Positions 43,279 to 51,786 are shown, numbered from the stretch's first letter. The stretch is DNA of 64,000 bases from Intestinimonas sp052065695 (GCF_052065695.1 NZ_JBQHTM010000011.1:1-64000); one strand, 5' to 3'. Notes: generated by a model from the letters alone, not told the origin. Made by a program: numbers and translations.

Positions 43279-44922
43279 TCAACCCACCGTAACGTCGGTG
43301 AAGTAGAAGGTCAGAATATCGATGTAGTCCATCCCCCGCAGTGCCATAGCCCGGGCGCCCTGCTGGCTCATGCCCACGTTGTGGCCGTAGCCGGAACCGG
43401 TAAAGGTGACGCTGGTTCCGGACGAGGTCGTGGAGGAGGCGCTCCCCAGAAGCCCCGTGCCGGAAGCCGTGGCCACATAGGGAGTCCCGGAGATGGTGCT
43501 CACGGTGCCGTCACCGCCCACCGCGTACGCCCCGCTGACGGAGCTCAGGATGTCGGAGGTGCCGTTCACATAATAGGTGTTGCTGACGCTGCCGCCGCCA
43601 ACCGTAAAGCGGTTGGAGCGCAAACCAAACCAGATCCGCAGGGTCTCCGGCCCGAAGGACCACTTCTTTCCGTTGGCATCCACGAAGGTGATGGTTTTGG
43701 GATTCCCCGTCTCGCTGAGCTCCGCCACGTAGGCGTCCACGATGGCGCCGCAGTTGTAGCCCTTGCTCTGAAGCTTGGAGGCGATCTCCGACTTAGAGAC
43801 GGTGACCGTCCAGTTGTACTGGGAGATGCTGTCGGCCAGGTCGGCCTCATAGGGGTCGATGACCCCCTTGAGGTGGGGCAGGTTGGCGGTGGAGTTCCAG
43901 ATGTTCCGCACGTCCTCGGTGGCGCCGCCGTCGCTGGCCGAGTAGTAGGTGATGGCCGGCTGGCCCTGGTAGCGCACGTACTCCCCCGCCGTCTCCTCCA
44001 CGGCCTGGTCGGTGCGGTCATTGGCCAGATTCAGCCCCTGGTACATCTGGCAGTGGGTGTTGTTGCACACGTCAAAGCCGCTGCTGGCGTGGCTGACGGT
44101 ATTGGTGACAGCGTAGGTCCGGGCGCACACCGCCTGGGCCTTCAAGGCCTCCAGTGGCCAGCTGTTGCTCATCTCATAGGGGAGGACGCCCTTAATGTAG
44201 TCTTCCAGGTTCACGATATTGATGACGGTGAGATTCCCACCGCTTCGGCGGTACTGGAATCCGCCGTAATAGCGGTAGCCCTTGAACCAGGTGACCGTCT
44301 TGACACTATTGTCCAGTCCGGGCTGGATACCCAGACTGTACCCCTGTCCCCCATCAAACTGAAAAATAGGCTTTCCGGTCTTGGTGACCACCACCGTGAC
44401 AGCGTAGCCGCTGGTGCCTACCACCGCGGCGGTGGACAGGCCAAGTGCAGTCTGGGCCGAGAGGGCTTCCTCCTTGGTGGTGTAGGCGCCCACCCTCACA
44501 TAGTATGTCCCCTCGATCCAGGCGGGAAACCCATTGGACACCGTCGATGCGGCGGCCTGGGCTTCCTCAAAGCTGGTATAGGTCGTGGGGAGTTGGAGGT
44601 GAAAACAGCCCACCGTCACCGAACCGGTGCCATCCACATAGTTTCCGCCGGAGAGAGTGACGTTCTGGGTCTTGACCACGGAGATCTGTGTCTCTGTAGA
44701 GCTTCCCAGCTGGTGGAAGGTCAGATTGTCGTCATACCAGCCGAAGCGGTAACCGCTCCCCACGCTGTTTTCCAGGTTGGCACCCGGCAGCGCGGTACTT
44801 CCGTAAAAGAGGCCCACACGCAGGGTCTCCTTGGTATCAGAACCGGCAGCGAAGGTCACACACCCGAGACAGAGGGCGGCAGCCAGGAGGACTGCTACAA
44901 ATCGAATCAAACTTTTGCCCAT
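43279..44922 (-). CDS. SpoIID/LytB-domain protein, secreted
   Basis: A 547-residue exported protein. The signal peptide covers about 1-26 (FVAVLLAAALCLGCVTFAAG). A central SPOR-like region at about 120-180 (WIEGTYYVRVGAYTTKEEA) could bind denuded glycan. The SpoIID/LytB domain spans about 240-540: NIVNLEDYIKGVLPYEMSNSWPLEALKAQAVCARTYA, DGGATEDV, GSGYGHNVGMSQQGARAMA. SpoIID is a peptidoglycan lytic transglycosylase needed for engulfment; this protein lacks the bitopic SpoIID layout and may instead be an amidase enhancer. It has a GGAG site at the start. Whether it acts in sporulation is inference. Confidence 0.85.
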   Translation of the reverse strand: MGKSLIRFVAVLLAAALCLGCVTFAAGSDTKETLRVGLFYGSTALPGANLENSVGSGYRFGWYDDNLTFHQLGSSTETQISVVKTQNVTLSGGNYVDGTGSVTVGCFHLQLPTTYTSFEEAQAAASTVSNGFPAWIEGTYYVRVGAYTTKEEALSAQTALGLSTAAVVGTSGYAVTVVVTKTGKPIFQFDGGQGYSLGIQPGLDNSVKTVTWFKGYRYYGGFQYRRSGGNLTVINIVNLEDYIKGVLPYEMSNSWPLEALKAQAVCARTYAVTNTVSHASSGFDVCNNTHCQMYQGLNLANDRTDQAVEETAGEYVRYQGQPAITYYSASDGGATEDVRNIWNSTANLPHLKGVIDPYEADLADSISQYNWTVTVSKSEIASKLQSKGYNCGAIVDAYVAELSETGNPKTITFVDANGKKWSFGPETLRIWFGLRSNRFTVGGGSVSNTYYVNGTSDILSSVSGAYAVGGDGTVSTISGTPYVATASGTGLLGSASSTTSSGTSVTFTGSGYGHNVGMSQQGARAMALRGMDYIDILTFYFTDVTVG

Positions 44923-44951
44923 GAGGAAGCTCCATTTCTGCGAATTAGCGG

Positions 44952-44980
44952 TTTACATTGAAAAAGAATTGTGCTACACT
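44952..44980 (+). promoter_or_regulatory. Promoter of asd-dapA-dapB
   Basis: TTTACA, 17 bases, TACACT, about 195 bases before asd. Confidence 0.8.
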
Positions 44981-44987
44981 ATCGAAA

Positions 44988-45136
44988 ATACCCTCCACGC
45001 CCCTCCCCCCAAAAAGGGTCTGGGCATCTTTTTGTATGCCCCGGAACGCGTGGATACAGGAGACATTATAGTACAAAACCCGACAGCATTGCAACCGCCG
45101 TTTTTCCGGCGGACAGGCAAGTTGGGAGCCTCTCCC
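44988..45136 (+). promoter_or_regulatory. Structured leader of the asd-dap operon, unassigned
   Basis: CCACGC (44995) pairs with GCGTGG (45048), enclosing CCC/GGG and GGGCAT/ATGCCC hairpins. A second domain has CCGCC/GGCGG within TTGC/GCAA (about 45090-45120), then GGGAG/CTCCC. No lysine-riboswitch core is recognised and no T-run terminator is evident, so control, if any, may act on translation or RNA stability. Confidence 0.4.
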
Positions 45137-45179
45137 GGATAGAATACGGGTGAGCGCACAATAAATGGAGGTCTTCGGC

Positions 45180-46265
45180 ATGGAAAAATACAAGGTTGGT
45201 GTAATCGGCGGCACTGGCATGGTTGGCCAGCGTTTTGTGACTTTGATGGAGAACCATCCCTGGTTTGAACTGGCGGTCATCGCGGCCAGTCCCCGTTCCG
45301 CCGGCAAGACCTATGAGGAGGCCGTGGGGGGCCGCTGGGCCATGGACACCCCCATCCCCCAGCAGGCCAAAAACATGGTGGTCATGAACGCCGAGGCCGA
45401 CGTGGAGAAGATCGCCTCCATGGTGGACTTCGTCTTCTCCGCCGTTGACATGAAAAAAGAGGAGATCCGCGCTCTGGAGGAATCCTACGCCCGCCACGAG
45501 TGCCCGGTGATCTCCAACAATTCTGCCCACCGCTGGACGGAGGATGTGCCCATGGTCATCCCTGAGGTGAACCCGGAGCATATCAAGGTGATCGAGGCAC
45601 AGCGAAAGCGACTGGGGATGAAGCGCGGGCTCATCGCGGTCAAGTCCAACTGCTCCATCCAGAGCTATGTGCCCGCCCTCCATCCCCTGCGCGGCTTCGG
45701 CCTGGAGCGGATCCTGGTGTGCACCTACCAGGCCATCTCCGGCGCCGGGAAGACGTTCGAGTCCTGGCCCGATATGGTGGACAACGTGATCCCCTATATC
45801 AGCGGCGAGGAGGAGAAATCCGAGCAGGAGCCTATGAAGGTCTGGGGCCGGGTGGAAAATGGCGTCATCGTCAACGCCGTCAAGCCGGCCATCACCGCCC
45901 AGTGTCTCCGTGTCCCCGTGTCCAACGGGCATACTGCCGCCGTCTTCGTGGATTTTGAAAAGGTGCCCCCGATGGATGAGATGAAGGCCATCTGGGCGGA
46001 ATACCGTGGCCGTGCTCAGGAGCTCAAGCTCCCCTCTGCTCCCGAGCAGTTCCTCCACTATTTTGAGGAGTCCGATCGTCCCCAGGCCAGACTTGACCGC
46101 GGCCTGGGCAATGGAATGACCATCTCCATTGGACGCCTCCGCCCGGATACCCAGTACGATTATAAGTTTGTGTGTCTGTCCCACAACACCCTCCGGGGCG
46201 CAGCAGGCGGCGCGGTAGAGCTTGCCGAACTGCTGTGCGCTGAGGGCTACATCGTTAAGGCGTAA
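45180..46265 (+). CDS. asd: Aspartate-semialdehyde dehydrogenase
   Basis: Makes aspartate semialdehyde for lysine/DAP, threonine and methionine. It has 361 residues, of the archaeal/fungal-like ASADH branch. The N-terminal NAD(P) loop is VGVIGGTGMVGQ, the catalytic Cys158 is in KSNCSIQS, and the catalytic His motif region follows. I chose the ATG at 45180, eight bases after GGAGG, rather than the ATG at 45165 that contains the site. First gene of the DAP operon. Confidence 0.94.
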   Translation: MEKYKVGVIGGTGMVGQRFVTLMENHPWFELAVIAASPRSAGKTYEEAVGGRWAMDTPIPQQAKNMVVMNAEADVEKIASMVDFVFSAVDMKKEEIRALEESYARHECPVISNNSAHRWTEDVPMVIPEVNPEHIKVIEAQRKRLGMKRGLIAVKSNCSIQSYVPALHPLRGFGLERILVCTYQAISGAGKTFESWPDMVDNVIPYISGEEEKSEQEPMKVWGRVENGVIVNAVKPAITAQCLRVPVSNGHTAAVFVDFEKVPPMDEMKAIWAEYRGRAQELKLPSAPEQFLHYFEESDRPQARLDRGLGNGMTISIGRLRPDTQYDYKFVCLSHNTLRGAAGGAVELAELLCAEGYIVKA

Positions 46266-46294
46266 GAGACCATAGAGATAGATCTAACTTTGCG

Positions 46295-46328
46295 CCTCCG
46301 TGGACAGCACACCTGTCTAATCAGGAGG
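46295..46328 (+). promoter_or_regulatory. Hairpin able to mask the dapA ribosome-binding site
   Basis: CCTCC at 46295-46299 can pair with the dapA Shine-Dalgarno GGAGG at 46324-46328, around an inner stem GACAG-CACAC-CTGTC. This would tie dapA translation to ribosome movement or a factor. Confidence 0.4.
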
Positions 46329-46337
46329 TAATTGAAT

Positions 46338-47246
46338 ATGAGAGAGCCCATTTTCACCGGTGCCTGCCCCGCCATCGTCACGCCCTTCGACCAGAGCGGC
46401 GCCATCAACTACGACCGCTTCGCCCAGCTCATCGATGAGCAGATCGCCGCCGGCGTGGACGCCATCTGCGCCGTGGGCACCACTGGTGAGTGTTCCACCC
46501 TCACCCTGCGGGAGCACATCGCCGCCGTCAACTTCTGTGTCAAGCATGTGAACCACCGGGTGAAGGTCATCGCCGGCGCCGGCAGCAACGACACCTCCGC
46601 CGCCGTGTACCTCTCCCAGCACGCCGAGGACTCCGGCGCCGATGCCCTCCTCCACGTTACCCCCTACTACAACAAGTGCTCTCAGGAGGGCCTCATCCGC
46701 CACTATGAGTACATCGCCGACCGGACCGAGCTGCCCATTATCCTCTACAATGTGCCCTCCCGGACCGGCGTTTCCTTCACCGCTGAGACCTACAAGGTTC
46801 TCTCCCAGAACCCCAAGATCAACGGCGTGAAGGAGGCCAGCGGCAACCTGAACCTCATCACCCACACACGCTACCTCTGTGGCGATGACTTTTTCATCTG
46901 GTCCGGCAACGACGACCAGGTGGTCCCCATGATGTCCCTGGGTGCCAAGGGCGTCATCTCCGTGGTGGCCAACATCGACCCCAAGCTCATGGTAGACATC
47001 ACCCATCGTTGTCTGGAGGGCCGCTTTGAGGAGGCTGCCCGGCTCCAGCTGGAGCATATGGACCTGATCGACGCCCTCTTCTGTGAGGTCAACCCCATCC
47101 CTGTCAAGGCCGCCCTCAACCTCATGGGCAAGGACGTGGGCGGGCTGCGCCTCCCCCTGTGCGACATCTCCCCCGCCAACCTGGAGGTCCTCCGGGCCGC
47201 CATGGAGCGGACTGGTCTGCTCCCGGCCTCCGGCGCCGGTCAGTAA
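46338..47246 (+). CDS. dapA: 4-hydroxy-tetrahydrodipicolinate synthase
   Basis: Condenses pyruvate with aspartate semialdehyde, the branch point to lysine, meso-DAP and dipicolinic acid. It has 302 residues with the usual TIM barrel: GTTGECSTL (pyruvate-binding), PYYNKCSQEG, YNVPSRTG and the Schiff-base Lys in NGVKEASG near 165. The ATG at 46338 is nine bases after AGGAGG; a TTG at 46332 is too close. Product also feeds spore DPA, in keeping with spoVA in this window. Confidence 0.96.
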   Translation: MREPIFTGACPAIVTPFDQSGAINYDRFAQLIDEQIAAGVDAICAVGTTGECSTLTLREHIAAVNFCVKHVNHRVKVIAGAGSNDTSAAVYLSQHAEDSGADALLHVTPYYNKCSQEGLIRHYEYIADRTELPIILYNVPSRTGVSFTAETYKVLSQNPKINGVKEASGNLNLITHTRYLCGDDFFIWSGNDDQVVPMMSLGAKGVISVVANIDPKLMVDITHRCLEGRFEEAARLQLEHMDLIDALFCEVNPIPVKAALNLMGKDVGGLRLPLCDISPANLEVLRAAMERTGLLPASGAGQ

Positions 47247-47256
47247 AACCAACACC

Positions 47257-47291
47257 AGACGGCCGTGCTGCTCCACGGCCGTCTGTCTTTT
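47257..47291 (+). terminator. Intercistronic terminator between dapA and dapB
   Basis: AGACGGCCGTG pairs with CACGGCCGTCT around CTGCTC, followed by GTCTTTTTA. It would reduce dapB transcription relative to asd-dapA, or mark an internal end. Confidence 0.8.
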
Positions 47292-47319
47292 TACGAAACG
47301 ATAAAAAGGAGGAACCATC

Positions 47320-48099
47320 ATGCTGGACCTGATCCTCTCCGGCTGCAACGGGCGGATGGGCCGGGTGCTGGAGGCTCTGTGCGCCGACCAGCCCGATCTC
47401 CACATCGCCGCCGGCTTCGACATTCTTGGCACCGCTGACCGGGATTTCCCCGTCTTCTCCTCCCCCGCCGAGTGCACCGTCCCCGCCCAGGTGGCGGTGG
47501 ACTTCTCCCACCCGGCCACCCTCACTGGCCTTCTGGGCTACTGCGTCAAGCGGCAGCTGCCCGTGGTCCTAGCCACCACCGGCTACTCTGAGGACCAGCT
47601 TCTGGAGATTGAGTCAGCGGCCCGGAGCATTCCCGTCTTCCGCTCGGCCAATTTCTCCCTGGGCATCAATGTGCTCTCCAAGCTGGCCCGTCAGGCCGCC
47701 CAGATGTTGGGCGAAGACTTTGACATCGAGATCGTAGAGCGCCACCACAACAAAAAGGTGGACGCCCCCAGCGGCACAGCTCTCCTGCTGGCCGACGCCC
47801 TGTCCGAGACTCTGCCTTATGAGCCGGAATACGTGTGGGACCGCCACACCGTCCGGAAGCCCAGGGACCGCCGGGAGATCGGCATCTCCTCTGTCCGAGG
47901 CGGCACCATCGCCGGCGACCACGAGATCCTCTTCGCCGGCCGGGACGAGCTCATCGAGCTGCGCCACTCCGCCCAGTCCCGGGAGGTCTTCGCCTCCGGC
48001 GCTCTGAAGGCCGCCCGATTCCTGGCCCAATGCCAGGCACCCGGTCTCTATAACATGGACGACCTTCTGGACTGGCTCCAGACACCGGTGGAAATTTAA
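47320..48099 (+). CDS. dapB: 4-hydroxy-tetrahydrodipicolinate reductase
   Basis: Reduces the DapA product using NAD(P)H. It has 259 residues. The Rossmann loop is GCNGRMGRV and the catalytic/substrate motif is ERHHNKKVDAPSGTA near 147-161. The N-terminal domain shows AVDFSHPA and ATTGYSEDQ. AAGGAGG precedes the ATG by seven bases. Last gene of the operon. Confidence 0.96.
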   Translation: MLDLILSGCNGRMGRVLEALCADQPDLHIAAGFDILGTADRDFPVFSSPAECTVPAQVAVDFSHPATLTGLLGYCVKRQLPVVLATTGYSEDQLLEIESAARSIPVFRSANFSLGINVLSKLARQAAQMLGEDFDIEIVERHHNKKVDAPSGTALLLADALSETLPYEPEYVWDRHTVRKPRDRREIGISSVRGGTIAGDHEILFAGRDELIELRHSAQSREVFASGALKAARFLAQCQAPGLYNMDDLLDWLQTPVEI

Positions 48100-48111
48100 C
48101 AGCTAACAATA

Positions 48112-48150
48112 AAAAACGGTCTCCGGTATGGCTACCGGAGACCGTTTTTT
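48112..48150. terminator. Bidirectional terminator between dapB and the permease gene
   Basis: ACGGTCTCCGGTA pairs with TACCGGAGACCGT, with six A before and six T after. It overlaps the permease stop codon at 48149. Confidence 0.93.
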
Positions 48151-49339
48151 ATTGTTCGAATTTGGACTTGTCCGCACCCTCCGACGACGGCAGGAGCGGA
48201 TTCCCGTCGCCGTCAATTCCCTTCTCCCGGAGCCGGTGGTTCACCCACTCCCGGACCAGGGCATAGAGCACGGCAAAGGTGGGTACGCCTAGGAGCATCC
48301 CGGGGAAGCCGAAGAGCCCGCCGCACACCACGATAGACACCAGCACCCAGATAGCAGAGAGACCGGTACTGTCGCCCAGGATCTTGGGCCCCAAGATGTT
48401 GCCGTCGAACTGCTGAAGGGCCAGCACCAGTACGGCGAACCGCAGCGCCGCCCAGGGGTCCACAATGATGAGGATCATGATACAGGGCACGGCACCGATG
48501 ATGGGTCCGAAGAAGGGGATCACATTGGTGACACCGATGATAACGGCAATGAGGATGTTATAGGGGATCTGGAGGATCAGATTAAGGACAAAGCAGAGCA
48601 CGCCAATGATGGCGGAGTCGATGATCTTGCCATTGATAAAGCCCACGAAAATGCGGTTGGCCTGGCCGCACACCCCCAGGAACCAGGTTGCTTTTTTCTT
48701 GGGGATAGTGGCATAGATGAGCTTTTTGAGCTGGGGGACCAGCCGGTTTTTGCCGGAGAGCATGTAGATGGAGGAGATCAGCGCGGTCAGAGCAGAGATT
48801 ACACCGCTGCCCAAAGCCACACCCAGGTTCCAGATCTGAGGCAGTGAGGAGCTCACCTTCGAAATGGCCAGATCGGTCAGGGACTGGACGAAGTTCTGAT
48901 AGGTGGTCAGCATCTCGTTGATGCCCTCCCCCTCCAGGTTGAAACGGGTGATGATATCCTGTACCAAAGCGTCCAGGCCACGCATATAGCTGGACATGTT
49001 GTTGACCAGCTCCACCGCACTACTCCACACCTGGGGCAGGATGAGGTTGAGCAGGATCGCCAGGAAAGCGGCAGCCAGAACGTAAACTGTAACGATGGCC
49101 AGGGCACGCCCGTGCCTGTGCTTGTGGTAGACCTTCTCCTCAAAAAAAGTGGTGGGCGTATTGAGCAGATAGGCGATGGCAAAGCCGATGATAAAGGGTG
49201 AGAGTACCCCCGTCACCATCGAGATCTTGGCCCTCACCTCATCAAAGCGGTAGAGTACAAAGTAGAACAGGATGCCGATGAGCACGATGATCAGGTTTGA
49301 GATTGTCCTCGTGTCCAGCGGCCATGGTTTTTTCTGCAC
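48149..49339 (-). CDS. AI-2E family transporter-like membrane protein
   Basis: A 396-residue protein of the former PerM/UPF0118 family. It has an N-terminal pair of transmembrane segments, a long amphipathic middle region (about 85-150) and five or six C-terminal segments. The family motif near 265-290 is present (GVTNVIPFFGPIIGAVPC). Substrates proposed for relatives are AI-2 or Na/Li-H exchange; none can be assigned here. Start is GTG at 49339, close to GAAGG. The stop overlaps the bidirectional terminator. Confidence 0.9.
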   Translation of the reverse strand: MQKKPWPLDTRTISNLIIVLIGILFYFVLYRFDEVRAKISMVTGVLSPFIIGFAIAYLLNTPTTFFEEKVYHKHRHGRALAIVTVYVLAAAFLAILLNLILPQVWSSAVELVNNMSSYMRGLDALVQDIITRFNLEGEGINEMLTTYQNFVQSLTDLAISKVSSSLPQIWNLGVALGSGVISALTALISSIYMLSGKNRLVPQLKKLIYATIPKKKATWFLGVCGQANRIFVGFINGKIIDSAIIGVLCFVLNLILQIPYNILIAVIIGVTNVIPFFGPIIGAVPCIMILIIVDPWAALRFAVLVLALQQFDGNILGPKILGDSTGLSAIWVLVSIVVCGGLFGFPGMLLGVPTFAVLYALVREWVNHRLREKGIDGDGNPLLPSSEGADKSKFEQ

Positions 49340-49437
49340 GGCCTTCAGATCTCCCCTCGTATATGGTCACTCTTATTGTACCATGCTCTTATTTCGATGT
49401 CTAACCATTCTTCCTTAAGAAAATCAAAAGATTCTAA

Positions 49438-49474
49438 AAAGGCGGGCACCAAATCGGCACCCGCCTTTTTGCTC
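49438..49474 (-). terminator. Terminator of tyrS
   Basis: GGCGGG and CCCGCC arms with internal mismatches, flanked by A- and T-runs, overlapping the tyrS stop. Confidence 0.85.
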
Positions 49475-50699
49475 AGGCCAGCACGGCCCGATGGAAGACC
49501 TTTTTACCCTTCTTGATGGTGGTGCCCTCCCCTTCCAGAGCGGCGGCTACCACTACGGCGGCGGTGTCGGTCACCTTCTCGCCGTTGAGCTCCACACCGC
49601 CCTGCTGGATGAGGCGCCGGGCCTCGCCCTTAGAGGGGGTGAGGCCGCACTTCACCATCAGGTCCACCACGGTGATCTGCCCCTCGGTGAGGTCGCCGGC
49701 GGAGAGCTCGGTGGTGGGCATGTTGCTCTTGTCGCCGCCGGTGGAGAACAGAGCCCGGGCAGCGTCCTGAGCCTTCTGAGCCTCCTCCTCGGAGTGGACC
49801 AGCTTGGTGAGCTCGAAGGCCAGGATCTCCTTGGCCCGGTTGAGCTGGGCGCCCTCCCAGTGGTCCATCTCGTCGATCTGCTCCAGGGGCAGCTCGGTGA
49901 GCATCCGCAGACACTTGAGCACGTCGGCGTCGTCCACATTCCGCCAGTACTGGTAGAAGTCGTAGGGAGAGGTCTTTTCCGGATCCAGCCACACGGCGCC
50001 GGCCTGGGTCTTACCCATCTTCTTGCCCTCACTGGTGAGCAGCAGCGTGATGGTCATGGCGTAGGCGTCCTTGCCCAGCTTCCGGCGAATGAGCTCGGTG
50101 CCACCCAGCATGTTGGACCACTGGTCGTCGCCGCCGCACTGGAGGTTGCAGCCCACGGTCTGGAACATGTGGTAGAAGTCGTAGGACTGCATGATCATGT
50201 AGTTGAACTCCAGGAAGGAGAGCCCCTTCTCCATACGCTGCTTGTAGCACTCGGCCCGCAGCATGTTGTTTACGCTGAAGCAGGCACCTACTTCGCGGAG
50301 CACATCCACGTAGTTGAGCTTCAGTAGCCAGTCGGCGTTGTTAAGCATGAGGGCCTTACCGTCGGAGAAATCAATGAATTTGCTCATCTGCTTCTTGAAG
50401 CAGTCGCAGTTGTGCTGGATGGTTTCCACCGTCATCATGGTCCGCATATCACTACGGCCAGAGGGGTCGCCCACCATGCCGGTGCCACCACCGATGAGGG
50501 CGATGGGGCGGTTACCCGCCTTCTGCATCCGGCGCATAAGCATCAGTGCCATGAAGTGACCCACATGGAGGGAGTCGGCGGTGGGGTCGAAGCCAATGTA
50601 GAAGGTGGCCTTGCCGTTGTTGATGAGGTCCTTGATCTCTTCCTCGTCGGTGACCTGGGCAACCAGCCCTCTGGCCTTCAGTTCGTCGTAAATGGTCAT
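49473..50699 (-). CDS. tyrS: Tyrosyl-tRNA synthetase
   Basis: Charges tRNA-Tyr. It has 408 residues, of the TyrRS-1 class. The ATP site HIGH-like motif is HVGHF near 46-50, and the KMSKS-like motif is KMGKTQ near 232. Tyrosine-binding YMIMQSYDF and QCGGDDQWSN are present. The C-terminal S4 RNA-binding domain spans about 340-400. Its ATG overlaps the Nudix stop by four bases. No T-box lies directly upstream; the T-box sits two genes earlier at 51487-51751. Confidence 0.96.
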   Translation of the reverse strand: MTIYDELKARGLVAQVTDEEEIKDLINNGKATFYIGFDPTADSLHVGHFMALMLMRRMQKAGNRPIALIGGGTGMVGDPSGRSDMRTMMTVETIQHNCDCFKKQMSKFIDFSDGKALMLNNADWLLKLNYVDVLREVGACFSVNNMLRAECYKQRMEKGLSFLEFNYMIMQSYDFYHMFQTVGCNLQCGGDDQWSNMLGGTELIRRKLGKDAYAMTITLLLTSEGKKMGKTQAGAVWLDPEKTSPYDFYQYWRNVDDADVLKCLRMLTELPLEQIDEMDHWEGAQLNRAKEILAFELTKLVHSEEEAQKAQDAARALFSTGGDKSNMPTTELSAGDLTEGQITVVDLMVKCGLTPSKGEARRLIQQGGVELNGEKVTDTAAVVVAAALEGEGTTIKKGKKVFHRAVLA

Positions 50700-51163
50700 T
50701 TTTCCTGCATCCTTTCTTCCCAGGCCAGCCTGACGGCCCAGGCCTGATAATTTAAAAACATATGTTCAGCGGCCCACTCCGCCGGAACCCACCGGAGCAC
50801 GTGGTCGTGCTCGACGGGGGGTTGCACCTGCGGACCCAGGACCGCCCGGTAACAGCGGCCCATCACATGGAGATAGCGCCGGTCGCTGGTGGCAAACAGA
50901 TATTCCTCGCCGGTACAGAGGGGGCCGTCCAGCTCGATCTCCCGGCCCAGCTCCTCCAGGCACTCCCGGCGGAGACAGACCTCCGGGGTCTCTCCCGCCT
51001 CCATGCCGCCCCCCGGAAGGAAAAGTCCCCGTTCCGGCCCGCCGGCCGCCGGAGCCTCCACCAGGGCGGCGTTTCCAGCGTCGTCCAGGATTACCGCATA
51101 GGCACCGGCCCGGTCCCGGTAGACCACCCCGGGCTCCCTTCGTCCAAAGCTTCTGTGCTCCAT
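50696..51163 (-). CDS. Nudix hydrolase co-transcribed with tyrS
   Basis: A 155-residue protein with Nudix box GGGMEAGETPEVCLRRECLEELGR, near the consensus GX5EX7REUXEEXGU. The N-terminal region starts YRDRAGAYAVILDDAG. The C-terminal region DHVLRWVPAEWAAEHMF is as in MutT-like enzymes. Substrate unknown. It is nine bases after the zinc-ribbon gene and overlaps tyrS by ATGA, so it should be induced with tyrS by uncharged tRNA-Tyr. A nucleotide clean-up role tied to synthetase by-products is only a guess. Confidence 0.88.
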   Translation of the reverse strand: MEHRSFGRREPGVVYRDRAGAYAVILDDAGNAALVEAPAAGGPERGLFLPGGGMEAGETPEVCLRRECLEELGREIELDGPLCTGEEYLFATSDRRYLHVMGRCYRAVLGPQVQPPVEHDHVLRWVPAEWAAEHMFLNYQAWAVRLAWEERMQEK

Positions 51164-51172
51164 ACCGCGCCC

Positions 51173-51454
51173 CTACTTCTTTTCCCGTTTAGTCAGGCAT
51201 TTGGGGCAGCGCTCCGCATCCCTGGGGTATTTGGCGTGGCAGATTGGGCATTCATACTCGGTGGTCCACTCCTGGACCTTCTCTGAGAAGAACTCTACCT
51301 TCCCGCAGGAAGGACAGCCGAAAATCTCCAGTTCCAGTGCACCTTCCCAGAAATGAGAGTCAAAAAACATCGTTTCCTGTCCCAGTTGGAAGTCCCGCGT
51401 ACCCAGACAGACCATTTCAGTCCCGCAGCGCAGGCATGTGAGCGACCATTCCAT
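51173..51454 (-). CDS. Small zinc-ribbon protein
   Basis: A 93-residue protein with three CxxC knuckles: CLRCGTEM near 8, CPSCGKVE near 48 and CPICHAKYP...CPKC near 70-86. The latter pair is a rubredoxin-like or DUF2116-like zinc ribbon. It is the first ORF after the Tyr T-box. No named family is recognised beyond the zinc-ribbon fold. Possible roles are nucleic-acid or ribosome binding. Confidence 0.75.
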   Translation of the reverse strand: MEWSLTCLRCGTEMVCLGTRDFQLGQETMFFDSHFWEGALELEIFGCPSCGKVEFFSEKVQEWTTEYECPICHAKYPRDAERCPKCLTKREKK

Positions 51455-51483
51455 GTGTCTTTTCCTCTCTTTCTAGTGTACGA

Positions 51484-51751
51484 TAAAAAACGCCCCCTGT
51501 CCTTTTGGGACAGAGGGCGTGGATACGCGGTACCACCTCTGGTTCGCCCCTCCCTCACGGAAAAGGGCCTCACGCCGTGCCATCACACGGCCGCGCGATA
51601 ACGGGCGCTCCCGACACGCCCTACTGCTTGCGGTTCAGGCGGCCGCTCCGAGGGGTATTCGTCCTCAGGCCCTCTCCCCCTTCCACCAAACCGGGGGTTC
51701 TCTGCGCAGGGTATCCGAAGATTACTTTTCCTCATCTTTGCGTTGTATACA
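51484..51751 (-). promoter_or_regulatory. T-box riboswitch, tyrosine type
   Basis: On the minus strand the leader has Stem I with GCAGAGAACC and GGTTTGGTGGAA, then the specifier GAA-TAC at 51655-51660. The T-box AGAGGTGGTACCGCG is near 51526-51540. A terminator follows at 51484-51520 (ACGCCCTCTGTCC with GGACAGGGGGCGT, then TTTTTT). The TAC codon reads tRNA-Tyr, matching tyrS two genes downstream. Confidence 0.9.
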
Positions 51752-51757
51752 ACGGGC

Positions 51758-51786
51758 ATTCTAGCACAGCCCGCCTGCATTGTCAA
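51758..51786 (-). promoter_or_regulatory. Promoter of the Tyr T-box operon
   Basis: TTGACA, 17 bases, TAGAAT. The -35 overlaps the stop codon of the YcxB-like gene. Confidence 0.9.

Noticed and set aside
44988..45136. Lysine riboswitch before asd
   Set aside because: Stems are present, but the conserved lysine-aptamer motifs and a terminator are not found.
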